DNA of 13,583 bases, from contig JAPOQV010000125.1 of assembly GCA_026710565.1 (NCBI GenBank), forward strand, positions 1 through 13,583, read 5' to 3'. The notes below the pieces were generated by a model. It was not told the DNA's origin and did no database searches. It was given only the letters and a program-made list of their open reading frames with translations. This stretch comes from Spirochaetaceae bacterium (GTDB taxonomy: Bacteria; Spirochaetota; Spirochaetia; SZUA-6; Bin103). Each line of letters begins with the position of its first letter. Within the stretch, counting starts at the first letter, position 1. Below, in pieces: positions 6,763 through 13,583 of this stretch. The translations under genes were made by a program, and so were the position numbers.

Positions 6763-8532
6763 GTGAGGGGCGCCACGTGGCTCGCGGCTTTCCTGGTGCT
6801 CGCCGCGTGCGGCGGCGGCAGGACGGGCGTGCTCGCCCCTGTGATCCCGGACGATCGGGCGGTCAGTCAGGCAGCGGTCACCGTTTCGATCGCTGCTGCC
6901 ATCGACGACGACGTCACCGTCCACGACGCGGGTGGCGGCCGCCCGTTACGCCTGCGCGGCTACCGATCGAGCCTGGCCGCGGCGATCGCAGCACTGCTGC
7001 CCGACGCGATCACCGCATCCGGGAGCCCCGGCGCCGCGGATCAGGGCCTGCTCCTGTCGATCCGGGCGGCGGCTCCGGCGTTCGACTCGCGCGGCGACGG
7101 CAGCGTCACGCTCGACGTGGCGGTCGAGGTGTCGGCTCGGGGTGTTCCGATGGAACCGGCCGCATACCGCTGGCAGGAACGCGTCACGCCGGATCGCGAG
7201 CGGGGCGCCGACGCCTTCCGCGGCCTGGAGGTCGCCCTCGGCCGCATGGGAGCGTCCGTCCGCCAGATCGCGGACAGCACCGAACGGATCGCCGGCAACG
7301 CGGCCGCCGTCCCGATCGCTCAGACGGTCGTCTGGCTGGATGCCCCGCCGCCCTCGCTCGCGCGCGTGTCCCTGGGCATCGGGTCAGGCGTCGCTGTCCG
7401 GGTCGCGCGGATGGATGCCGACGACCGGCCCGACCTGCTGGTCCTGACCCGTCCCGCGAACGGCCGGGGCGAGCTGTTCGTGGTGTTCGATGCCGCGGAC
7501 TGGAACGACGCGGGCGGCCCCGTGATCCCGGTGCCCGAAGGCCCGTCGACCTTCGTCGCGGTCGATCGCGAGGACGGATTGACCGACATCGTGTATCCGG
7601 CTCCGGACACGCCGTTCGTCATCGCTCTGCAGCAGGCGAAAGGCGGTCTGAGGCCGATCACGCTGCGTATGCCCCTGCCCGATGGCGCGGTCGACGGGAC
7701 CGTCAGCGCCGGGTTCGCTCAGGATCTGGACGGTGACGGGCGACCCGACTACGGCTTCTGGTACGGCGGGCCGGCGGTGGTCGCCGCCATGCTGCGGCAG
7801 GGCCCGAGCCGGGAGGATCCCGCGCGGATAGTGCTGGGCGAGAGAATGTCGCGCGTGAACGCCGTGCTGGCCGAGGACCTGGATGGAGACGGCCGGCCGG
7901 AGATCGTGCTGGCCGGCCTGGGAAGGGCAGGCAGGGTCACGATCGTGCGCGACCACTTCGATCCCGGCGGTGTCCGGCGGATGCAGGAGCTTCCCACCCG
8001 CGGACAGGTGGTGCCCATGCTCCTGAGCGCGCGAACGAAGGACGGAACGCTGCTGTTCTCCGCCGTCGACGTCTCCGGGGGCAGCGCCGACCTCGCACTG
8101 GCCGACCTCGACGGGGACGGCCGCACGGACCTGATCAGCGCCGACGGCGCGGGCGGCACGCTGTCCGTCATGCGTGCGGAGGGCGCGGACGGGTTCGCCC
8201 TTGCCCCCATCTCGTTTCCGGCACCGGAAGGCACCGCGCTGGAGTCGCGAGCGGTCGAGACTACCGACCTGGACGGCGACGCGCTGCCGGACCTGGTCGT
8301 GCTGCTCACCGCCGGGACGCGGCGTCACGGTCTGCTGCATCCGGCCGACAGTTGGATCGCGGCCTTGCGCGGACGGGGCGACGGCGGCTTCGATCCGGCC
8401 TGGACGCTGCCGCTCGGCCAGGTGGCGTTCGACCTGGCGGTCGAGGACCTGGACGGCGACGGTCGCGAGGACTATCTCGTCACCGGGCGAAGCGACACGG
8501 CGCTGTACCTCACCGGCGCCGCCGGGCCGTAG
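6763..8532 (+). CDS. FG-GAP/VCBS-repeat lipoprotein with N-terminal globular domain
   Basis: Predicted secreted lipoprotein, 589 residues from GTG 6763. The signal peptide ends in a good lipobox (LVLAAC, lipidated C16). An in-frame GTG at 6730, overlapping the preceding gene by 10 bases, is the alternative start. Neither has a Shine-Dalgarno site. Residues of about 35-185 form an alpha/beta-looking region with DVAVEVSARG and YRWQE, reminiscent of YajG/CsgG-type envelope lipoproteins (weak resemblance). From about 205 to the end a beta-propeller is marked by calcium loops of the DxDGDGxxD type at about 218-224 (DADDRPD), 321-329, 372-380, 448-456, 502-510 and 562-570, plus a degenerate one at 268-275. 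Such propellers act in surface binding, often to glycans or protein partners. The gene follows the propeller enzyme by 23 bases and is probably cotranscribed. Exact function is unknown. Confidence 0.85.
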   Translation: MRGATWLAAFLVLAACGGGRTGVLAPVIPDDRAVSQAAVTVSIAAAIDDDVTVHDAGGGRPLRLRGYRSSLAAAIAALLPDAITASGSPGAADQGLLLSIRAAAPAFDSRGDGSVTLDVAVEVSARGVPMEPAAYRWQERVTPDRERGADAFRGLEVALGRMGASVRQIADSTERIAGNAAAVPIAQTVVWLDAPPPSLARVSLGIGSGVAVRVARMDADDRPDLLVLTRPANGRGELFVVFDAADWNDAGGPVIPVPEGPSTFVAVDREDGLTDIVYPAPDTPFVIALQQAKGGLRPITLRMPLPDGAVDGTVSAGFAQDLDGDGRPDYGFWYGGPAVVAAMLRQGPSREDPARIVLGERMSRVNAVLAEDLDGDGRPEIVLAGLGRAGRVTIVRDHFDPGGVRRMQELPTRGQVVPMLLSARTKDGTLLFSAVDVSGGSADLALADLDGDGRTDLISADGAGGTLSVMRAEGADGFALAPISFPAPEGTALESRAVETTDLDGDALPDLVVLLTAGTRRHGLLHPADSWIAALRGRGDGGFDPAWTLPLGQVAFDLAVEDLDGDGREDYLVTGRSDTALYLTGAAGP

Positions 8533-8541
8533 CGCCCGGCG
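8520..8541. terminator. GC hairpin between convergent genes (possible bidirectional terminator)
   Basis: CGCCGGGC (8520-8527) and GCCCGGCG (8534-8541) form a perfect 8-bp stem whose 6-base loop contains the TAG stop of the lipoprotein gene. An alternative fold pairs the two self-complementary CGGCGCCG copies (8514-8521 and 8537-8544). It fills the 13-base gap between convergent genes. There is no T-run on either side, so intrinsic termination is doubtful. Confidence 0.4.
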
Positions 8542-8545
8542 CCGA

Positions 8546-9637
8546 TCAGGCCGCCCTGGTTTCCGGCGGCGTCACCCCGAGCTCACGAGCGGTGTTCGCG
8601 GTGCGCTCCCAGGTGGACGGCTCGATCGTGACCGCTTCGCCGTGCTCCGCCTCTGCGCGCGCCTCAGGCTCGCCCGGGTAGAGAATCTCGTCATGGCCTG
8701 CCATCAGCCGTGACGACTTCACGTGCGGGATGAGCCCACCCAGCTCGGCTCGATAGAAGTCCTCGCCACAGAAGGCGGCGGGGTCCAGGAACAGCGCCAG
8801 GAACCCGTTCGCCACCCGCTGCACCCCCATCCGGCTGCAGCCGGCACCGGTCAGCGCCCCTGCCAGCACCTCGCAGAACATCGCCAGGCTGTAGCCCTTG
8901 TGGCCGCCGAACGGCAGCAGCGCACCTTGCGTCCCTGTTTCTTGCGAGCGGTCGCCGTACGCGCGCGGATCCGTGGAAGGCTGGCCGGCGCCGTCGACCA
9001 GGTGGCCTGGTGCCAGCGGCTCGCCGCGCGCGACGGCGACCTGTACCTTGCCGGCCGCGACGGACGAGGTGGCGATGTCCATCATCATCGGCGGCCCGTC
9101 CGGCAGCGGGGCGCCTGCCGCCAGCGGATTGGCCGAGAGGCGGCGCTCGCAGCCGCCGTGCGGGGCGGTGACCAGCCCGCCGCCGTGCGTGTTGGTGAAC
9201 GAGAAGCAGACCAGCCCGGCGTCGGCCGCCTGCTCCATGAACTCACCCATGCGCCCCAAGTGCGCCGCGCGCCGGATCGTGAGCACACAGTGCCCGCCGC
9301 GCGCCTTCTCGATCGCCCAGCCGGTGGCTACCCGGCCGACGTACTGGCCGAAGCCGAAGTGGCCGTCCACCTGCACCACGTGGGCTTCGTCGACGACCTG
9401 TTCCGGCTCCGACGCCGGAGTGATCCAGCCGTTGTCGATCCAGTCGCAGTACGGGGCCAGACGGATGAAGCCGTGCGAGTCGTGACCGCGCTGATTGGAG
9501 AGCACCAGCGACTCGGCAACGACTCGGGCGATGTGCACGGGCGTGCCCTTGGCCTGCAGCAGTTCGGAGACGTAGGCCCGCAACGCCGGAACCTCGATGG
9601 AAATCATGTCGGCCGGGAGTCTGTCGGATTGGCGCAT
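8546..9637 (-). CDS. Malate/L-lactate dehydrogenase family oxidoreductase (Ldh_2)
   Basis: NAD(P)H-dependent 2-hydroxyacid/2-ketoacid dehydrogenase of the Ldh_2 family, about 363 residues; family members usually have 330-370. Hallmarks are RGHDSHG (50-56), the His-bearing AHLGRMG (125-131), SANPLAAGAP (168-177), GGHKGYSLAMFCEVLAGALTGAG (244-266) and the terminal PGEPEARA (321-328). The family includes malate, L-sulfolactate and ureidoglycolate dehydrogenases, 2,3-diketogulonate reductase and piperideine-2-carboxylate reductase, so the substrate cannot be named. Candidate starts are TTG 9646, ATG 9637 and ATG 9607. None has a strong ribosome-binding site, and the last gives the most typical N-terminus (MISIEVPALRAYV). 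It is the third gene of the minus-strand operon, starting 33 bases after the peptidase stop, so coupled expression is likely. Confidence 0.92.
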   Translation of the reverse strand: MRQSDRLPADMISIEVPALRAYVSELLQAKGTPVHIARVVAESLVLSNQRGHDSHGFIRLAPYCDWIDNGWITPASEPEQVVDEAHVVQVDGHFGFGQYVGRVATGWAIEKARGGHCVLTIRRAAHLGRMGEFMEQAADAGLVCFSFTNTHGGGLVTAPHGGCERRLSANPLAAGAPLPDGPPMMMDIATSSVAAGKVQVAVARGEPLAPGHLVDGAGQPSTDPRAYGDRSQETGTQGALLPFGGHKGYSLAMFCEVLAGALTGAGCSRMGVQRVANGFLALFLDPAAFCGEDFYRAELGGLIPHVKSSRLMAGHDEILYPGEPEARAEAEHGEAVTIEPSTWERTANTARELGVTPPETRAA

Positions 9638-9670
9638 CAGCGACAATCCAGCCGGGACGGTCTGGGGGCG

Positions 9671-10870
9671 CTATCCCGCGACGACCGCTTCAGGAGCCGT
9701 CGTCAGCTTCTCGGCGCCGTCCTCGGTGACGGCGTACGTGTTCTCGATACCGATCACGCCATATTCCGGGTCGGTGTACTTGGGCTCCAGCGCGATCACG
9801 TTGCCGGGCGCAAGCGGCCGGTCCGAGCGCGGACCGATCACCGGCAACTCGTTCACCTCCAGCCCCACTCCGTGACCGACGAAGCTCACCCGATAGCCCG
9901 GCGGCCCCATGAAGCCGTCGCCAAGCCCGGCGGAGTCGGCCTCCTCCATCGCCCTCCGGTAGATCTCCGAGGGCAGAACGCCGGGCTCCAGCCGGCTCTC
10001 CATACCATGCAGCAGGTCGCCGATCCGCTCAAGTATGGATTCCGCGCGGGCCGGGAACGAGCCGCGCACCGCCATGCGGGAGCAGTCCACGTGGTAGCCG
10101 GTGGTGCTCATCAGGAAGTCCAGGATGATCGGCACGTCGCGCCGGATCGGTGCGCGCGTGCCGCCGTGCGAAACCCAGGCGTGCGGGCCGCTGCCGCCGA
10201 TCGGGAACATCGAGTTGCTCGGCACCGCGCCGTCGGGACCGCTCACCGCGATGCCGATGCCGGTCTCCGCGTCCAGGCCGCGCAGCCGCACCAGGCCGCA
10301 GTGGCCGAGCGTGCGCGCCTCGGCCTCGAGCCGCGCCTGCAGGTCATAGGGCGACACGTCCTCGGCCAGCAGCCGCCGCAGCGGGTCGCCGAACAGCAGC
10401 GGATGCAGGAGCGCGGCGTCCCGGAACTGGTCGAGCTCCCATCCGCTCTTGCGCGAGCGCGCGGACAGGAGCGCAGGCGAGCAGTCGACGATCTCCGCGT
10501 CGTCGCCGAACACCGCCCGGTAGGTCTGCCACAGTCCGACCGGCAGCACGTCGAGCTCCATGCCGATTCTCCACGGCGGATCGCCGCACAGGTCCCTGAG
10601 GTGGCCGGGAAGCTCCCGGAAACTGCGCAGCGGCGCGACATCGCGGATCGGGGAGTCGGCCTCCGCGGTCTCCCGCACCTTTCGCACGAGCAGACGCGGC
10701 GAGCCATCGGCCGGCAGCGCCAGGTGACACTGCTGGAGGGTGCCGCTCAGGTAGAACAGATCCGCCTTCTGCACGACCAGCAGCACGTCGATCGGCGGCT
10801 CCAGAGCGGTCAACTCGCCTTGAACCGCCCGCATGCGGCGCTCGACTTCGGACGCGGGGACACTCGGCAT
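9671..10870 (-). CDS. M24-family Xaa-Pro peptidase / creatinase-like hydrolase
   Basis: Cytosolic pita-bread-fold hydrolase of 399 residues. Residues of about 1-150 form a creatinase-type N-terminal domain (IDVLLVVQKADLFYLSG at 27-43) and about 160-395 the catalytic domain. All five dinuclear-metal ligands of M24 peptidases can be placed: D251 (ILDF), D262 (YHVDCSR), H333 (GHGVGLEVNELP), E362 (ALEPKY) and E376 (GIENTYAVTEDG). This favours a metal-dependent aminopeptidase or prolidase over true creatinase, which lacks the metals. Its ATG starts 7 bases after the PhyH stop, so the two genes are almost certainly cotranscribed and translationally coupled. The substrate is unknown; X-Pro peptides, or an amide-linked natural product handled with the neighbouring dioxygenase and dehydrogenase, are possibilities. 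Confidence 0.92.
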   Translation of the reverse strand: MPSVPASEVERRMRAVQGELTALEPPIDVLLVVQKADLFYLSGTLQQCHLALPADGSPRLLVRKVRETAEADSPIRDVAPLRSFRELPGHLRDLCGDPPWRIGMELDVLPVGLWQTYRAVFGDDAEIVDCSPALLSARSRKSGWELDQFRDAALLHPLLFGDPLRRLLAEDVSPYDLQARLEAEARTLGHCGLVRLRGLDAETGIGIAVSGPDGAVPSNSMFPIGGSGPHAWVSHGGTRAPIRRDVPIILDFLMSTTGYHVDCSRMAVRGSFPARAESILERIGDLLHGMESRLEPGVLPSEIYRRAMEEADSAGLGDGFMGPPGYRVSFVGHGVGLEVNELPVIGPRSDRPLAPGNVIALEPKYTDPEYGVIGIENTYAVTEDGAEKLTTAPEAVVAG

Positions 10871-10877
10871 GGGCGGC

Positions 10878-11720
10878 TCAGCTTCGCGAGGGCTCGGTCA
10901 TCTCCGCGCGCTTGCGGCGCGACAGCTCGGCCAGGTGTCCGTCGTTGGCCATGATCTGCTCCAGGTGCACCATGCGCTCGGGACCGGCGCTGCGCACCAT
11001 GGCCTCGCCGTACACGCGGTCCAGCCAGAAGCGCGCGAAGCTGTCGATGCGCTCGCGCAACCCGTCCAGGCGCTCTTGCGGATAGCGGGCGTGGCAGTTG
11101 ATGGTGAACATCCGGCGGCGCGGGCTGCCGCCGAAGGACGCGTGCTTGGTGTTGTGGTTGAAGCAGGCTACGTCCCCCGGCCGGGTCTCCAGCGCGTACG
11201 CCGGCACGTCCGGACCCTCGATCCCCCACAGCGACTCGCTCTCCCGGACCTGCTCCTGCAGTGCGTCGGCATAGGTGTCGCCGGGCCGGTGGCTGCCCGG
11301 TATGACCCGCAATGCCCCGGTGTCGCGCGTCAACGGGTCGAGATACAGGGCGATCTTGATCGAGCGCGGTCCGTCCACGTTCCAGCCGTCCGAGTGCCAA
11401 TGCGTGTCGCCGGCATAGTAGTTGCCGTCGCTGCCGGCGTAGTTGAAGTCGTTGCCGAGCAGGTCGGCGGCGATGTCGTGGATGCGCGGATCGTCGATCA
11501 GCGCCGACAGCCGCTCGCTCTGGTCGATGAAGGGGACGATGCAGGAACGGCGCTCGCCGTCGTGGGGCCTCCCGTGATGGCCGCCGCCATGCCGGGCCCA
11601 AACTGCCTCGAACTCGTCGATGATGTCGTCGATGCAGTCGGCCAGCAGTCCCGGGAACTGCAGAAACCCGAAGTCGGCGAAGAACGCCAATTGCTGCTCG
11701 GTCAGTCGCGTCTGCGCCAT
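10878..11720 (-). CDS. Phytanoyl-CoA dioxygenase (PhyH) family Fe(II)/2-oxoglutarate oxygenase
   Basis: Non-heme iron oxygenase of 280 residues that probably hydroxylates a small molecule using 2-oxoglutarate and O2. The opening TRLTEQQLAFFADFGFLQFPGL (4-25) is the classic PhyH start. The iron facial triad is visible as H109-S-D111 (HWHSDGW) and a distal H193 (FNHNTKHASFGGSP). R201-R203 follows as the likely 2-oxoglutarate contact, and GALRVIPGSHR (135-145) is the usual strand before the distal half. The ATG at 11720 is chosen because GGGGAGGG lies just upstream and the homologous start matches; the frame runs open to 11798 without support. A His-rich stretch, WARHGGGHHGRPHDGERR (41-58), is unusual. 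It is the first gene of a three-gene minus-strand operon and diverges from a binding-protein gene. The substrate is not predictable. Confidence 0.92.
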   Translation of the reverse strand: MAQTRLTEQQLAFFADFGFLQFPGLLADCIDDIIDEFEAVWARHGGGHHGRPHDGERRSCIVPFIDQSERLSALIDDPRIHDIAADLLGNDFNYAGSDGNYYAGDTHWHSDGWNVDGPRSIKIALYLDPLTRDTGALRVIPGSHRPGDTYADALQEQVRESESLWGIEGPDVPAYALETRPGDVACFNHNTKHASFGGSPRRRMFTINCHARYPQERLDGLRERIDSFARFWLDRVYGEAMVRSAGPERMVHLEQIMANDGHLAELSRRKRAEMTEPSRS

Positions 11721-11741
11721 GAACCCTCCCCGGTCCATCGC

Positions 11742-11770
11742 TGTGTACCACATCGCCCATTCACGATCAA
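11742..11770 (-). promoter_or_regulatory. Possible promoter of the PhyH operon
   Basis: Read on the minus strand, TTGATC (11765-11770) and TACACA (11742-11747) are 17 bases apart, which fits a weak sigma70 promoter. The transcript would start about 15 bases upstream of the GGGGAGGG ribosome-binding site of the PhyH gene. The -10 match is poor, so this is tentative. Confidence 0.3.
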
Positions 11771-11795
11771 ACCTGCCGCATACCATGTGAACCAG

Positions 11796-11811
11796 CACGT
11801 AGACACGTAGA
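11796..11811. repeat. Tandem 8-bp direct repeat CACGTAGA x2, candidate operator
   Basis: Two perfect head-to-tail copies of CACGTAGA (11796-11803 and 11804-11811) lie near the middle of the 169-bp region between two divergent genes. They are upstream of the putative minus-strand promoter and just before the putative plus-strand -35 box. Direct repeats in this position are typical binding sites for AraC-type or response-regulator activators. The regulator itself is not in the window. Function is inferred from position only. Confidence 0.4.
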
Positions 11812-11819
11812 GACCTCTG

Positions 11820-11849
11820 TTGCCACCGGTGCCACGCCCGTGCTATCCG
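11820..11849 (+). promoter_or_regulatory. Possible promoter of the second binding-protein gene
   Basis: TTGCCA (11820-11825) and TATCCG (11844-11849) are separated by 18 bases. This would give a leader of about 35 bases ending in a strong ribosome-binding site. Matches are moderate. The short AT-rich inverted repeat GTTA-TTCG-TAAC (11855-11866) would lie near the transcription start and might be an operator or the base of a small leader hairpin. Confidence 0.3.
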
Positions 11850-11876
11850 TGGCGGTTATTCGTAACGCATCTATTG

Positions 11877-11885
11877 AAGGAGGAG
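11877..11885 (+). promoter_or_regulatory. Strong ribosome-binding site of the second solute-binding protein
   Basis: AAGGAGGAG contains a full GGAGG ending 6 bases before ATG 11890 but only 3 before the in-frame GTG 11887. ATG 11890 is therefore the preferred start. Confidence 0.8.
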
Positions 11886-11889
11886 CGTG

Positions 11890-13518
11890 ATGAGAACCGG
11901 ATTCCTGTGTGCGCTGCTGTCCCTGACACCGCTGGCGGTATTCGCCGCGAGCCAGGGCGAGTCCGCCGATGCCGCGCCGGACCCCGTCGTCGTCATGACC
12001 TGGGAGAACGACGATGCCTCGCTGAGCATCCTGGGGCCGCAGCCGGTGATCGAGTACGTGGAGGAGCGGCTGAACATCGAGTTCGAGTGGCGCTTGGTGC
12101 CACTGTCCGAGCTCTCCCAGCAACTCTCCCTGATCATCGCCGGCGGCGGCGACATGCCCGACCTCTTCACTGCGACCCCGCAGGGGATCGCCGCGCAGGA
12201 GATGGCCCAGAAGGGCGTGGTCATCCCCTTCCAGGAGATGATCGACGCGGGGAGGATGCCGCTGGTCAAGGCCAAGCTGGCAAGGCCGGAATACCGGGGC
12301 TACCTCAACGAGATCAGCCACGAAGGGCAGATCATCAACCTCAACACCGTCACTCTCAAGGGGCCGCGCCAGCTCAAGTGGGTGCACTACATCCGCTCGG
12401 ACTGGTACCCGGAGCTCGGCATCGCCGAGGATCCCAAGACCGTCGACGAGTTCGCCGACTACCTCAGAGCGGTGGTGTCCGGCGATCCGAACGGCAACGG
12501 CAAGGCTGACGAGATCGGCTGGACCAACTTCCTGTCGGCCGGCTTTCCGCGGATGTGGATGACCTCATTCGGCATCAACACGTTCAATCACTTCCCGTGG
12601 ACGGACATCAACTACGGGGTGGAGGCAGGCAGCGAGGTCTACTTCGCACCGACCAGCGACCGCTACCGGGCGATGATCGACTGGATCGGCACCATGTATC
12701 GCGAGGGGCTGTTCGACCCCGACATCTTCAACGTCGATTCACCCAAGTTCAACACGAAGGCGGTCGAGAACACGGTCGGCGCCATCAACAACTGGCCGGT
12801 CAACGGCGCCAACCTGATCGGGCAACTGCGGCAGATCGACCCGGATGCGCTGTATCACATCCTTCCCGATCCGACCAGCTCCGTCTGGGACGGCAGCGAC
12901 CGGGTCTACAGTACTTGGGGCACGGCGTTCTTCACGACCTATCTGGCCAAGGCCGGCAAGAACATCGATGCGGCCGTACGCGCCGTGGACTACATGCTCG
13001 GCGACACCGAGTTTCCGATCACCAGGGAGTTGGGCATCGAAGGGGTTCACTACGAGGTCGAGGACGGCATCTACAAGGTGATCGGCACCTGCGATCATTG
13101 CGGCAACCGGCCGTACGCCGAGCTTGCCTCAAGCGAGCGCATGACCGCCCTGGGATCACCCTTGGGCCGCCTGCCGGCAGAGGGGTACAGCATCCTGGAC
13201 TCGCAGCGGATCGACACCGAACCGCTCTACGAGGACTTCCGCGCATTCGAGAATCTGGTCCGTGACAACGGCTGGGGCCACGACGTGCACATCGTCTGGT
13301 CGCTGGGCCAGGCCGACAAGGAGGTCGTCGGCGCCGCCCAGAAGGCGTTCGGAGACTTCGTCGCGGAGATGACCGCGAAGTTCATCACCGGCCAGGAATC
13401 GATGAGCGCATGGGACGACTACGTGGCACAGGTCAACAGCATCGCCGGCCCGCAGATCGAAGCCGCGCTGGCCGTAAACCAGGCGCACTTCGACCGCAAG
13501 GTGAAGGACATCTACTGA
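11890..13518 (+). CDS. Second periplasmic LplA-like solute-binding protein
   Basis: Extracellular solute-binding protein of 542 residues, in the same LplA/YtcQ class as the protein at 3525-5144 but clearly diverged. Shared landmarks are LIIAGGGDMPDLF (81-93) and the C-terminal FITGQESMSAWDDY (498-511). The signal peptide covers residues 1 to about 20 (FLCALLSLTPLAVFAA) without a proper lipobox, so a soluble periplasmic protein is expected. DPNGNGKADEIGW (199-211) is an EF-hand-like calcium loop common in this family. SDWYPELGI (170-178) and TVDEFADYLRAV (184-195) are typical sugar-cleft segments. C401 and C404 (GTCDHCGNR) form a CxxC at a different place from the pair in the first protein. 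No permease follows within the window, and the next start codon opens a different kind of protein. It may serve the upstream permeases, or its own lie beyond the edge. Confidence 0.92.
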   Translation: MRTGFLCALLSLTPLAVFAASQGESADAAPDPVVVMTWENDDASLSILGPQPVIEYVEERLNIEFEWRLVPLSELSQQLSLIIAGGGDMPDLFTATPQGIAAQEMAQKGVVIPFQEMIDAGRMPLVKAKLARPEYRGYLNEISHEGQIINLNTVTLKGPRQLKWVHYIRSDWYPELGIAEDPKTVDEFADYLRAVVSGDPNGNGKADEIGWTNFLSAGFPRMWMTSFGINTFNHFPWTDINYGVEAGSEVYFAPTSDRYRAMIDWIGTMYREGLFDPDIFNVDSPKFNTKAVENTVGAINNWPVNGANLIGQLRQIDPDALYHILPDPTSSVWDGSDRVYSTWGTAFFTTYLAKAGKNIDAAVRAVDYMLGDTEFPITRELGIEGVHYEVEDGIYKVIGTCDHCGNRPYAELASSERMTALGSPLGRLPAEGYSILDSQRIDTEPLYEDFRAFENLVRDNGWGHDVHIVWSLGQADKEVVGAAQKAFGDFVAEMTAKFITGQESMSAWDDYVAQVNSIAGPQIEAALAVNQAHFDRKVKDIY

Positions 13519-13537
13519 CCGGCATCGAGTCACCGCT

Positions 13538-13583
13538 GTGAAAGTCATCCACGTCGATACCAACGAACCGATCGGCACCAGCA
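13538..13583 (+). CDS. Start of a further gene, cut by the window edge
   Basis: A GTG at 13538, 20 bases after the binding-protein stop, opens a frame reading MKVIHVDTNEPIGTS to the edge. Only 15 codons are visible and the upstream site is weak (GAG). The MKVxxV opening resembles the first strand of many cytosolic enzymes, for instance enolase-superfamily sugar-acid dehydratases, but this is too short to assign. It does not look like a permease N-terminus. Confidence 0.45.
   Translation, partial: MKVIHVDTNEPIGTS

Noticed and set aside
8723..10954. Very long plus-strand open frame across the dehydrogenase and peptidase genes
   Set aside because: It is antisense to two recognisable enzymes with intact catalytic motifs. 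The translation is low-complexity R/A/H/Q-rich and has no ribosome-binding site.
11721..11798. N-terminal extension of the PhyH enzyme to 11798
   Set aside because: The added residues have no PhyH similarity, and the strong GGGGAGGG site directly precedes ATG 11720. The extension would also occupy most of the divergent control region.

Overview
The window is strongly GC-rich bacterial DNA, tightly packed with genes and with a clear G/C bias at third codon positions. The best guess for the source is a free-living or symbiotic high-GC spirochaete (Spirochaetota). The reasons are two large LplA-type solute-binding proteins with cysteine-less signal peptides followed by a Ser/Glu/Ala-rich mature start, LplB/LplC-type permeases, and a PhyH / Ldh_2 / M24 accessory set. 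This is an inference from style. Other high-GC diderms, such as planctomycete-like or sponge-associated lineages, are not excluded. No rRNA, tRNA, phage, IS or CRISPR sequence was seen.

Layout. (1) Positions 34-1551, minus strand: an FAD-dependent oxidoreductase, diverging from the next block across about 25-35 bp. (2) Positions 1577-5144, plus strand: two carbohydrate ABC permeases (LplB-like, then LplC-like) and a large periplasmic solute-binding protein, with a small hairpin just before the binding-protein gene and a strong intrinsic terminator just after it. (3) Positions 5252-8532, plus strand: a cytosolic-looking five-bladed-propeller protein of the GH32/43-like type, then a lipoprotein with six calcium-loop FG-GAP/VCBS repeats behind an unusual N-terminal domain. 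(4) Positions 8546-11720, minus strand, converging on block 3: a three-gene operon transcribed as PhyH-type dioxygenase, M24 Xaa-Pro peptidase/creatinase-like hydrolase, then Ldh_2-type malate/lactate dehydrogenase. (5) A 169-bp divergent control region holding a tandem 8-bp repeat. (6) From 11890, plus strand: a second LplA-type binding protein and the first codons of a further gene cut by the window edge.

Taken together this looks like a nutrient-scavenging locus. An importer brings in a glycan or glycoside, and the propeller protein may process it. The oxidoreductase, dioxygenase, hydrolase and dehydrogenase look like catabolic enzymes for its non-sugar part or for a second substrate delivered by the second binding protein. 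The substrate cannot be read from the sequence. No ABC ATPase is encoded here, so the importer must borrow one from elsewhere, as is usual for LplABC-type systems.

Nothing here is clearly a wholly new system. The most unusual items are the fusion lipoprotein at 6763-8532, the near-leaderless promoter arrangement at 1544-1586, the hairpin/terminator bracket around the first binding-protein gene, and the tandem repeat in the divergent control region.
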